A DNA stretch of 34,760 nt from Spirogloea muscicola. Taxonomy: Eukaryota > Streptophyta > Zygnematophyceae > Spirogloeales > Spirogloeaceae. Position numbers and translations under genes: made by a program. Below the pieces are notes generated by a model. That model was not told the DNA's origin. It made no database searches and saw only the letters and a program-made list of their open reading frames with translations. Positions 9,394 through 18,000 of the stretch are shown here, piece after piece (position 1 is the stretch's first letter; each line of letters starts with the position of its first letter). The stretch lies in assembly GCA_009602725.1 (NCBI GenBank), contig WELB01000011.1:409959-444718 (forward strand), in the 5' to 3' direction.

Positions 9394-10964
9394 TCACTGC
9401 TTGACAAGTTGGCGGCTAATGAGCAACCAGGATGCACACAGAGCAATGGTGTACCATGGCACATGCCCATGCCATGCAACATGAATGAGACAGAACGACT
9501 CTTGGCAAGACGGGTGTGGTAATGGCCAAATACAAGGCCGCTTTGCACTCTGTAAGTCTGTACAATCTGCTTTGCCAGAATGGGCATTTGCAAGCAGCGG
9601 CTCTGCAGTTGCTACTGCTGTCCTGACAGGCAGCACTGCAGGTTTGAATAGATCATCAACTGTGTGTGCGTCAACACCAGGCAGCGCCGGTAAGGGCATT
9701 CTGCTGCGGCTGTTACCACTGCTAGTGGAGGTGCTCGGGGAAGAGGGCTGGTCAGAGCACTCGGAGGTCGGCGGCAACGGTGAGCTGGCCGTCGGCGACG
9801 TGGGCGCCGAGGGAATGGAGGACGTGGCCGAAGAAGGCGTCGTGGTGGGGGAGCGCACGACGATCCAAGCTTCGCCGCCGCTGTCTGGCCAGCTGCCTGA
9901 AGCGCCGAAGCTGAGGGCCAGGTCAGGGATGTCGATTGCTGGCCGCACGGCTTCGAGGCCCCAGCCGCGGTGTGGCGGCGAGAAGGCGAGAGCTGCAGCA
10001 GCGGCGGTCGCATTAACGTGACCGCTGTAAGAGGAGGACGAGGCCCAGCTGCCGGCGCTTGTGTCGAGAACGCTGACGGGGCTGACTGGCACAGCCTCTT
10101 TGGCTGCCATGGCCGTCGGTGGCGCAGCGGCGGCGACAAAGGGATGCGCCAGGAGCTGGTGGGCGGTCCAGCGCTCGGCGGGGTCGCGACGGAGGCAGCA
10201 CGCCAGGAAGTCGGCAGCGGCCGGCAATGCGGCGAGCGCCGGCGGCGTGGGCGGGACGGCGTCGCCAGCGCCGATGGCGTAGAGCGCGCAGAAGGGGTCG
10301 CCGGCGAAGGCGGCGGCCCCCCAGGGCGGCGCGCCCGTCGCCAGCTCGATGACCATGCACCCGAGGCTCCAGATGTCGGACGGAGGGCCGCGAGGTGCAG
10401 ACGCCGCCGTTGGCGGCGCGGCGGCCTCCGGCGCCATCCAGCTGACGGTTCCGCGCAGGCGGGCGCTGCCAGCGGAGGGCGGCGGAGCTGGGCGGCGGAG
10501 GTCGAGCGCGGAGCCGAGGTCGGCGAGCTTGGCAGCGCCGTCGGCGGCCAGCAGCACGTTGGCGCCCTTGACGTCGCAGTGCACGACGCCAGCAGCGTGC
10601 AGGTCCGCGAGGCCCTCCAGGACGGCCCGGGCGTGCGCCGCGACCACCGTCGTGGGCAGGCCCCGCACCGCGCGCGCCGCGTCGCCCAGACTGCCGCCGG
10701 GGCAGTACTCCAGGTGCAGGTTGCGCAGCACCACGGCGCCGGCGACGGCGCCGGCGGCGGCGGCCTCGACGGTCCAGTCGCAGCCGAGGCGGCGGACGAC
10801 GCGCTCGGAGCGCACGCGGCCCAGCAGTTCGATCTCGTGCTCCAGCGCCGCCAGCTCGGGGCCACGCCGGCTGTCCACGGACTTGACGGCGAAGACGCGG
10901 CCGGGCGACGGCGCCGCCTCCACCGCCAGGCTCACCGCGCCGAAGGCCCCGGCGCCCAGCAGCG
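9394..10964 (-). CDS. MEKK-type MAP kinase kinase kinase, 5' end lost in assembly gap
   Basis: This serine/threonine kinase resembles plant MAPKKKs of the MEKK subfamily, which phosphorylate MAPKKs. Coding sequence continues into the gap at 10965. The first readable residues are the glycine loop LLGAGAFGAVSLAVE, followed by AVKSVD (ATP lysine), HEIELLGRV, HCDVKGANVLL (catalytic loop), KLADLGSAL (metal-binding DLG), GTVSWMAPEAA (activation-loop end), DIWSLGCMVIELATGAPPW and RDPAERW. The domain spans about residues 1-280. A Ser/Thr/Pro-rich tail of roughly 240 residues follows; its last 70 or so residues may be non-coding read-through. HRD is replaced by HCD, as in the plant MAPKKK17/18 type, and DFG by DLG. 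The gene shows no intron and is far GC-richer than its neighbours. The start codon lies in or beyond the gap. Confidence 0.85.
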
Positions 10965-11459
10965 NNNNNNNNNNNNNNNNNNNNNNNNNNNNNNNNNNNN
11001 NNNNNNNNNNNNNNNNNNNNNNNNNNNNNNNNNNNNNNNNNNNNNNNNNNNNNNNNNNNNNNNNNNNNNNNNNNNNNNNNNNNNNNNNNNNNNNNNNNNN
11101 NNNNNNNNNNNNNNNNNNNNNNNNNNNNNNNNNNNNNNNNNNNNNNNNNNNNNNNNNNNNNNNNNNNNNNNNNNNNNNNNNNNNNNNNNNNNNNNNNNNN
11201 NNNNNNNNNNNNNNNNNNNNNNNNNNNNNNNNNNNNNNNNNNNNNNNNNNNNNNNNNNNNNNNNNNNNNNNNNNNNNNNNNNNNNNNNNNNNNNNNNNNN
11301 NNNNNNNNNNNNNNNNNNNNNNNNNNNNNNNNNNNNNNNNNNNNNNNNNNNNNNNNNNNNNNNNNNNNNNNNNNNNNNNNNNNNNNNNNNNNNNNNNNNN
11401 NNNNNNNNNNNNNNNNNNNNNNNNNNNNNNNNNNNNNNNNNNNNNNNNNNNNNNNNNNN
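10965..11459. other. Assembly gap (495 N)
   Basis: A run of N interrupts the kinase glycine loop on the left and an H-family repeat context on the right. Open frames that cross it are artefacts. High GC on the left and dispersed repeats on the right would both favour an assembly break here. Confidence 1.
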
Positions 11460-11670
11460 GCCTCTGGCTCTGGCCAGGGGACCCACTTCCAGGAGCCCAG
11501 CATCTCTGATCTGCGGCTGCTTAGCAGGGGTTACTGAGTGTCTCGTAGCAGCTTTGTTTCTGTTACTTAGCGCTTCCCCTGGCCCCCTTCTCGTACTCTG
11601 TTCATTCTTTTTCGGGCTGGTTGTTCCAGCCCCTATTCTCAATGAGCGAGCACTTTCTTCTTTCTTCTGC
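11460..11670 (+). repeat. H-family repeat, long form plus upstream module
   Basis: The region 11524-11670 is nearly the same as 253-390, including GGGTTACTGAGTG, GCTTTGTTTCTGTTACTTAG and the GGGCTGG-TTGTT-CCAGCCC hairpin. The preceding segment (CAGGGGACCC...TCTGATCTGCGGCTGCTTAG) matches the left arm of the inverted repeat at 1545-1610. This shows that the long form and the foldback arms share modules. Confidence 0.8.
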
Positions 11671-12519
11671 CTTCCACGCACGCACATGGCGCGCCAGCCA
11701 CCGCCGGCTCGTGGGACGTTGCCGGCTTGGTGGACAGGCAGCAGCTAGCCCGTGTCCAGGAAGAGAAGACGCTTCCAGGAGCAGCGGCAGCTCCTCTGTA
11801 TCGGGCTGGGAAAAGCCAGGCTACAAGATGGTGAATCAGGCCAAGCGGAGGAGGGCAGAAGGGCCAGGAGTCGGCAGGCGGACACTACTCTGCTTCGGTG
11901 AGGATGAACAAGGCGCACGGCGCGCATGACACGAAAAGGGGAGGCCAAAGCAAGCCAGTATGCTGTGCAACAAGAATCAAAGAAAATCAAGAAGGGTTGA
12001 GGTAATACTTCGAAGTGCACAGGAGAGCATCATTGTCATCACAGTCGACGACTGTTCAGCGAGAGGGAGGAGCTCTTCCAACAGGGGCCGATTGCCATGA
12101 AAGGTCTAGCCGGAAGTGGAAGGGGCTCGTCCGAAGCGGTGGAAGGAAGGGAAGAGCCAGCCCAGAGAGAGCGCACAAGGTCCAGAGGGCAAAGCGCAAC
12201 CCACGCAGGCGAGCAAGTGGGCTGCACGGATGGGCGGCTCGTCACGGAAGCGTGCGGCTGCTTGATACAATGAAGGAGCGGCTGTGACGAAGCCAGCCGG
12301 GTGCGATTGGCGCGGCAGCGCCGGCGGCCGGCGGTGCCGCCCGGCCGACGTGGCGGGTGGTTCCGGCGAGGGGGCTGTCAAGTGCGGGGGGAAGGGGGGG
12401 GATCCGCTGGCGGCGTCGGCGCCGTGGGTCGGCGGCGCCGGCGGCACGTCGGCAGCGCGGCAGCGATGGCGATCGCGCTCCCGCCATGGCCGCCTTGATG
12501 TGCGGCGCCGCGGCTCTCG
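11671..12519. other. Geneless stretch with an R fragment and a GC-rich block
   Basis: An R-family fragment in forward orientation lies near 11905-11960 (GCGCACGGCGCGCATGAC then GGGGAGGCC). The block 12290-12520 is strongly GC-rich with low-complexity open frames on both strands. No protein family was recognised and no splice pattern could be supported. Confidence 0.5.
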
Positions 12520-12715
12520 TCCTTTGTTCACTCTTTTTTGGGCTGGCTTTTCCAGCCCCTATTCTCAATGGGCGAGCACTTGCTTCTCGCGGACGGGGAC
12601 GAAGGTCGCTTCCGGTCCCTCGTTCTTTATTTCTCTGTTCCGAGGACTCTCTTACAGCAGACGGCGATGTGGCTGTGATCGGCCAACCCAGGAAAGAATG
12701 ATGAAAATCGAAAGG
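12520..12715. repeat. H-family repeats: forward unit and facing reverse unit
   Basis: The forward unit carries GGGCTGG-CTTTT-CCAGCCC at about 12540-12558 and then CTATTCTCAATGGGCGAGCAC. At about 12655-12715 the reverse-oriented variant appears (GGCTGTGATCGGCCAACCCAGGA, then AAAGAATGATGAAAATCGAAAGGG). The region 12716-13235 between here and the R copy holds H-like fragments (AAGGCCAGCCCCGAAG near 12790) but no gene I can support. Confidence 0.65.
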
Positions 12716-13235
12716 GACAGCAGAGCGCTGAGGAGGACATGCGGGAGGCCCGGGAGGAAGAGCCCTCGCAACAAGGAGCGCCGGATGTGAAAGGCCAGCC
12801 CCGAAGAAAAAGCTGGAGGGGGTGTGGAAGAGGGGGAGCTCTTTCTGAGCGAGCCGTGGCCGCCAGAGGCCAGGCCAAGGAGGATGGAAGAGCTTCTTTC
12901 ATCTCAATCCTCCTGGCCCCTCGCAACCATCGCCCCCCTTCGGAAGAGCTTCTTCCCGCACTACCAGGACCATCCCCGAGGGGACCACCTTTATCCGTGT
13001 GCCATGGATATCTACGGAGGCTACGGCGTAAAATGGTCCTCCCTGATCCAGCATCTGGCCCGGCTGGTTGATGCGCGTCGTCGAAGTCAAGGGGGCAGCT
13101 TGGGCAACTCCAGCGTTCCGCAGGCCTTAGTTGCAAATTTTAGAATGCGGCTCTCACTTAATTTTCAGCGCTCGCAAGCATTGGCTCTTCATCAACGTGC
13201 AGGGCGCGCTCTAAGTAACGCCTCCCGCTTTCGTG

Positions 13236-13424
13236 GCGGCGCCCAGCTCCCCAAGTTAGCTTGTCGGATTTGTTTGTGCTCACCCGTGGATGCTGATGTC
13301 ACCTTAGGCACCTTAGTCTAGGTCTCCGTATTATGTAGCCCTGTTTAGTTTGCCCTAGACTCTGCCTGAACAATGTATCGGCTTGAATTGGCCTCCATTT
13401 CATTTCATGCGCCCCGCGCGCCTT
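13236..13424 (-). repeat. R-family repeat, copy R3 (full length, diverged)
   Basis: This is the reverse complement of R1/R2 with many substitutions. It runs from GGCGGCGCCCAGCTCCCC through CTCACCCGTGG, TAGGTCTCCGTATTATGTAGC and GAACAATGTATCGGCTTG to TTTCATGCGCCCCGCGCGCC. It gives the uninterrupted state of the site that is split by a 60-bp insert in copy R4. Confidence 0.85.
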
Positions 13425-13806
13425 CTTCCCGCAATATCTGGGGCCCGAGCAGCTGAGCGGTCTGCGCTCTCCGGGCCCCTTCCGGGAAGCAAGAGAAGGG
13501 ACAAGCAGCAGCAGCTGCCCCGCCGCCTCTGCCGCGGCGCGCGCAGCAGCTTCTCGTGCCGCTCAGCTGCACGGCGCCGGCCCAACGCGCTGCGTGGCGC
13601 GTGGACCGGCCGCCCAATGGCTCGTGGGGGCCCACGAGCGGCCGCCCGCCCGCGCCTCGCCGAGCAGCGCGGGGGCAGGGGGCTGCCGTGGGCGGGCTGT
13701 GGTCGTGGTGGGGCCTGGGCCTTCTTGGTAGCGGGCACGGTACGTCCACACCCGAGGTCGGGCGCCGGGGAGTTGCGGGCCACTGTCGCTTCAACGCTTT
13801 CACCTG
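13425..13806. other. GC-rich orphan block between repeats
   Basis: This block is strongly GC-rich, with long open frames on both strands rich in Arg, Ala, Pro and Gly. It is bounded by R3 on the left and a facing H pair on the right. No conserved protein motif was recognised. It may be a captured gene fragment or a CpG-rich leader. It is not annotated as coding. Confidence 0.4.
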
Positions 13807-13945
13807 TTCATTCTTTTGGGCTGGCCTCTCCCAGCCACCAGTCAATTTGGAAGCGCTCTTTTCTGGCCCCTTCGAACTTGAAGAAGTGGCTCTCCCAATG
13901 GGGGCAAGGGCTGTGAAAAGCCAGCCCAAAAAGAATTGACGAAGG
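13807..13945. repeat. Facing pair of H-family units forming a large palindrome
   Basis: A forward unit (CATTCTTTTGGGCTGGCCTCTCCCAGCC) is followed after about 60 bases by a reverse unit (GGCTGTGAAAAGCCAGCCCAAAAAGAAT). Each has its own hairpin, and the two units are also complementary to each other. The inner segment has GAACTTGAAGAAGTGGCTCT, a string that recurs near 14755. A third unit follows near 13985-14020 (CGGGCCAATCAAAGCCATCGCC). Confidence 0.75.
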
Positions 13946-14194
13946 TTCAAAGGGGCCAAATGACGAACTTCGAACCTGGGTCGTTCTTCTTTCCTGGGCG
14001 GGCCAATCAAAGCCATCGCCATCGCGCCTTCTCTCTCATCTATTGGTTTGGAAGAAAGTGTCTCACCTGCGGAGATACGCAGCTGGGCGGTGTGGACGGT
14101 GTTCCGCCGCTGCCGCCCAGCTCCCACCTTCCCCCTTTTGTCGGCCAGCTGCTTATCTGTCTTCTTGAAGTCCATCTGGCCGCGCTTCCTTCTT

Positions 14195-14450
14195 AAAACG
14201 ACCAGTGTCGGCCTGTTTAGAACGTGCTCAGGCTCATGCTTTGCACCAGAAAGCTGGGCGAGCTCTAGATGATGGTGGCAGAAGGGCTTCGAATCCGCCA
14301 GCTGGTATCTAGGCATTCATTAGCGACCTTCATGTATTGACCCGTGGTTACTGAGCGGGTCAATTTGGCAGTGGTGATGTACGTCATTAGATGTGCTTGC
14401 CTCCTCTGTACTTGGCCATTTTGGCGTTCGTTTATCTCAGAGTACACGAA
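14195..14450 (+). repeat. T-family repeat, copy T4
   Basis: A CACCAGAAAGCTGGGCGAGC block is followed by GCAGAAGGGCTTCGAATCC, the perfect TTGACCCG/CGGGTCAA stem at 14337-14363 and the ATGTGCTTGCC block at 14389 onward. GCTTCGAATCC differs by one base from a Pol III B-box. The other copies do not keep this string, so a tRNA-derived origin is only a possibility. Confidence 0.85.
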
Positions 14451-14529
14451 CCCCCCTCCTCGTTGCATGTAGGAGAAATAGCTCTTTCCAAGCAAGGCGC
14501 TGGCTGTAAGAAAATTGCGCGCCCTAGAG

Positions 14530-15520
14530 AAGAGGGGCTGGCAGAGGCCAGCCCCATAACAATGGACAAAATCCAAAGAGCCAGAAAGATCCCGGGACAA
14601 AAGTCACGAAGCTAGCACAAGACAACGCAAAGGGAAGCTCAGTACCCACGATTGAGCAGCAGCACCTGTGGGCTGTGAGGCCAGCCCACAGGTAGCGTGC
14701 ACGGCTGCGCCTTCTCTCTTCTCCCTCTCAGCCCGTAGGAGGTGCGGTTCTTCTAGAGAAGAAGTGGCTCTCCCAATGGCTGTAAAAGCCAGCCTGAAAA
14801 GAATAGACAAAGGTTCGAAGGGGCCAAGTGACGGAGGGGCCTAAAGCGCGTACCAGCTACGAAGGGGCCTGAAGATGCTATGTCAGAACGGGGGGAGGAT
14901 GGACCACTCAGTAGTCACGAATGAGGAGCCTCAAGTCTTCCAAAGAGGGCGAGATTTGCAACGGGCTCTCGTAGGAGGCGGCGATTGTAAAAGTAGCAGC
15001 TCTTGTGAAATAAAAAAGGTGGGCGAGGGCTGTGAAAGGCCAGCTCGGAGAGACCGGACAAGGTCCGAAGAAAGGCGCGCGGTGCGCTTGAAAGTGGAAG
15101 GGAGGCCAACTCCAGCCTTACAAGGGGCCGGGAAAGAGAAAACATTCGGAGAGCAGGTGTTGTGAATGGGGCCGGGGTCTTCGAAAGAGGAAGAGGCAGC
15201 TCATTTCTGTACTGAGCTTCCCTTTGCATCGTCGTGTATTCTTTTGCCGTGGTTTGTAGTATAGTCCCATTTCGGCATCTTTCTTTGCCAGCCCCTCCTC
15301 ATGGGCGAGCACTTTCTTTTCAAGAGGGCGAGGCTGCGAGAGAAAGAGAGAAAGACGCTTCCAGGAGAGCTCGGTGGCTCATTCTCTTCCAGGAGAGGGG
15401 CGGTGGCTGGGAGAGGCCAGCCCCAGAAGGAAACAGCGCGTCCAATTTGACTGGTGGCTGGGAGAGGCACAGCCCACAAGAGTGGACAATGTCTGGAAGC
15501 CCCAGAAGGACGGGACAGCT
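14530..15520 (-). repeat. Cluster of reverse-oriented H-family units
   Basis: Reverse units are readable near 14535-14605 (GGGGCTGGCAGAGGCCAGCCCC), 14755-14830 (GGCTGTAAAAGCCAGCC, AAAGAATAGACAAAGGTTCGAAG), 15015-15075 (GGCTGTGAAAGGCCAGC) and 15395-15430 (GGCTGGGAGAGGCCAGCCCC), with a further one at 15460-15510. An R fragment lies at 15073-15120 (GCGCGCGGTGCGCTTG). No gene was found among them. Confidence 0.65.
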
Positions 15521-15734
15521 GGGGGCGGAGAAGCGGGCACTTCCAGTTGAGTTCTTTTCACAGCCCTTGCTCCCGTTAATAAGTGCCACTATCTTCTGGG
15601 GCAGGCTTCCACAGCCCCCGCCCCCTTTGGAGACTAGTATTCTGCTGTTTGCCATCTGGCCCTTCACAGTGTATTTGAAAGAGCTGATTCTATTCTCTTT
15701 CCGCCCACTAGCTTTTCCGACTTGCACTTACTGA

Positions 15735-15870
15735 CTAGAGGTTACTGAGAGCATACTTGCTGACGACTTAGAGATCAGTATCTTGCTTTCTGCGCCATCC
15801 GGCTTCTATCAGACCTTGTCCATTCCTTTGGGCTGGCCTCTCACAGCCACTGCTGCCTGCAAGCAGATGT
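15735..15870 (+). repeat. H-family repeat copy with upstream GGTTACTGAG motif
   Basis: GGTTACTGAG at about 15740 is followed by CTTGCTTTCTGC, CCATCCGGCTTC, ACCTTGTCCATTCC and GGGCTGGCCTCTCACAGCC. This is the same order as at 613-723. A GC-rich geneless block (15871-16150) and a reverse T-family fragment (about 16150-16210) follow. Confidence 0.7.
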
Positions 15871-16149
15871 TCTTTTGGAAGCTCACGATCTCCCCGAGGC
15901 CTCCGCCGTGAGGCGGTGCCGTACGCCTGCCCGACCGGAACCGGCGGTCTTCCTCGTGGCCCGGAGCTTTCACCAACGCACCGCGATCGCGCCTACGGCC
16001 GCCGTGGCAACCCCCACTGTAGCGCGGCTCATCGGCCGCGGGCCGGGGGTGGGCGAGCGAGAGGGAGGAGGCGCCAGGGGGAGGAGGAGAGGATGAGAGT
16101 GGGCGGCGAGAGGGGAGGGGACGAGAGGCGCGGGGGAAGAGAAGAAATT

Positions 16150-16210
16150 TCGTGTATTTGAAACAATCTAAGGCCAGTATGGCCAAGTACAGAGGTAAGC
16201 ACATCCTATG
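16150..16210 (-). repeat. T-family 3' fragment, reverse orientation
   Basis: TGTATTTGAAACAATCTAAGG, then GGCCAGTATGGCCAAGTACAGAGG and TAAGCACATCC. It corresponds to the same part of the T unit as the A-tailed insertion at 2950-3028, but neither an A-tail nor a flanking duplication is visible. Confidence 0.65.
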
Positions 16211-16214
16211 ACGT

Positions 16215-17060
16215 AGCAGCTAGCATCTAGCAGCTACTGGAGCTGCTAGTGGAGTGAGGCAGCAGCTGTGCCAGGAGGAATGGAGGGGTGGGGGGGGGAA
16301 GAGGGCTGGAAGTGCCACGATTGGGGCCTTGACATCCTGTCCTGCTGGAGCTGCTAGAGGAGGAGTGAGGCAGCATCCATAGCAGGAGGGATGGGGGGGT
16401 GGGGAAGGATGGCCGGAAGTGCCGATGAGGGTCTTGTCGACCTGGCCTAGCAGCAGTGGCAGGATGAGGGACGGCGGAGGGGAAAGGGAGGGCCGGCTGC
16501 TAGAGGAGTGAGGCACCAGCAGTGGCAGGAGGAATGGAGGGGGGGAGGAAAGAGGGCTGGAAGTGCCGACTGGGGCCTTGTCGACCTGTCCTGCTGCGGC
16601 TGCTAGAGAGAAGGCGCGCGGGGCGCATGAATTGAAAGGGAGGCCAATTCAAGCCAATACATTGTTCAGGCAGAGTCGAGTGCAGACTAAACAATGCTAC
16701 ATAATACGGAGACCTAATCTAAGGTACCTAAGATGACATTAGTACCCACGGGTGAGCACAAACAAATCTGACAAGCTAACTTGGGGAGCTGGAGCGCCGC
16801 CACGAAGGAGGAGTTGGGCAGCAGCAGTAGCAGGAGGGATGGAAGGGGGGGGAAGGATGGCCGAAAGTGCCGGTGAGGGCCTTGTCGATCTGGCCTGGCA
16901 GCAGTGGCAGGAGGAGGGATGGCGGGAAGGGGAAGGAGGGCCGGCTGCTAGAGGAGTGAGGCAGCAGCAGTGCCAGGAGGAATGGAGGGGTGGGGGGGGG
17001 AAGAGGGCTGGAAGTGCCGATTGGGGCCTTGACGACCTGTCCTGCTGGAGCTGAAGAGAG
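16215..17060. repeat. G-rich minisatellite, units of roughly 110-150 bp, split by an R insertion
   Basis: Recurring blocks are CTAGAGGAGTGAGGCAGCAGC, a GCCAGGAGGAATGGAGGGG-like block, a poly-G run, GGCTGGAAGTGCCGA and GGGGCCTTGNCGACCTGTCC. Repeat starts are near 16250, 16360, 16500, 16800 and 16950. Unit lengths vary because of the G runs. The array is interrupted at 16609-16801 by copy R2. All open frames here come from the repeat. Confidence 0.8.
16609..16801 (+). repeat. R-family repeat, copy R2 (full length), inside the minisatellite
   Basis: Full-length forward R unit. Its left part contains the TGAATTG/CAATTC stem. The right 123 bases equal 1-123 exactly. Minisatellite sequence resumes on both sides (GGCTGCTAGAG to the left, GGAGGAGTTGGGCAGCAGC to the right), so the unit moved into an existing array. 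A clean flanking duplication is not obvious. Confidence 0.85.
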
Positions 17061-17279
17061 GGGAGAAGTGGGAGAGAGGTGGCCCACGCGCGGGCAGAAG
17101 TGCCGGTGGGGTTTGGGGTTGGGCAAGCCCGACCCTGCCGCCCATCATCAGCAGCCCACACTGGCAGCTCGAGCCACAAGCCCCAGCCCCGCCCACCATC
17201 TCGGCCGCCCGGGGACGCAACCCGCCATTACGGGTGCACAACCTCGCGCGCACCACGTGCCCCCTTACGTGCCCCCTTT

Positions 17280-17487
17280 GGGTACTAACTTCACAATCTT
17301 ACCTAGCCACCTCAGCGTAGGGCTTTGGTTAATGTAGCCTTATTGTTTTGTCCATTCTTTTTTGGCTGGCTTCTGCCAGCCCCTCTCTTCTATGGGCGAG
17401 CTTTTCCTTCTATTGTTTTGCACTAGTCTCTGCTGAACATATTTTTTGGCTTGAATTTGCCTCCCTCATATATGCGCACCGCGCGCT
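17280..17487 (-). repeat. R-family repeat, copy R4 (diverged, interrupted)
   Basis: Blocks GGGTACTAAC, ACCTAGCCACCT, GTTAATGTAGCC, CACTAGTCTCTGCTGAACAT, GGCTTGAATTTGCCTCCC and ATGCGCACCGCGCGC follow the order of R3. The unit is split by a 60-bp H insert at 17351-17410. Confidence 0.75.
17341..17420 (+). mobile_element. 60-bp H-family insertion with perfect 10-bp target-site duplication
   Basis: TATTGTTTTG is at 17341-17350 and again at 17411-17420. The 60 bases between them (17351-17410) run from TCCATTCTTTTTTGGCTGG through the hairpin to CTATGGGCGAGCTTTTCCTTC. Copies R1, R2 and R3 have one version of the target stretch and lack the insert, so they show the empty site. This defines a complete short H unit and shows that it moves. 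No protein is encoded, so it must be mobilised in trans. Confidence 0.8.
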
Positions 17488-17699
17488 TTCTCTCTCCTTA
17501 GGTTGACGTGGTTGTCACGGAGGCGCAGGAATGCCCAGCATCGCCATACATTGCTACTTAATTCTGTCGGTTGTTGCACGATAACGAAGTTGCAGCGTCA
17601 CGTTGACTAACCCCTGCTGCGATCACCTTCTACAAGCCAAATCTGACAGCCATGCCTGCATAAGTCCTCGCGTCCGCACAGCTTGCTCGAGAGGAAGGC

Positions 17700-18000
17700 A
17701 AGGCTAGGGTATGCACGTTGTGAGGACATGCTTGCTTGCAGCCAAGATGGGCTTGCCGGCAGGTTCCTGCCGTCCATGCATTACCGCACCAGTCGTGTCT
17801 TTAGCAAGCCCAGGACCATGCGCTGCACCAGAAGCTTGGCGAGCTGTAGTGCGTGGCAGCGCCACTTGCAAGCTGCAGTCCAGTATTTGCGCACGCATCG
17901 GCGACTTTGACTTTGCTGAATTCAGCTACTGAGCGGTTCAGTCTAGCAGCAGGCGGCCTACATCCATAGATGTGCCTGCCTTCGTGTTTGTCAGGGCCCC
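17700..18000 (+). repeat. T-family repeat, copy T5 (diverged)
   Basis: Blocks resembling T1, T2 and T4: TGCACCAGAAGCTTGGCGAGC, CAGTATTTGCGCAC, a degenerate stem-loop at 17916-17941 (CTGAATTCAGCTACTGAGCGGTTCAG region) and AGATGTGCCTGCCTTCGT. The stem is no longer perfect. Confidence 0.6.

Noticed and set aside
10013-11748. Long open frames crossing the N run
   Set aside because: They are open only because the gap contains no stops; on the plus strand they are shadows of the kinase gene.
14285-14310. Pol III B-box (GCTTCGAATCC) suggesting T is a tRNA-derived SINE
   Set aside because: The string is not kept in T1, T2 or T5, and no convincing A-box at the right distance was found.
16215-17060. 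CRISPR-like or coding repeats
   Set aside because: Units are long, imperfect and directly adjacent, with no unique spacers; this is a eukaryotic minisatellite.
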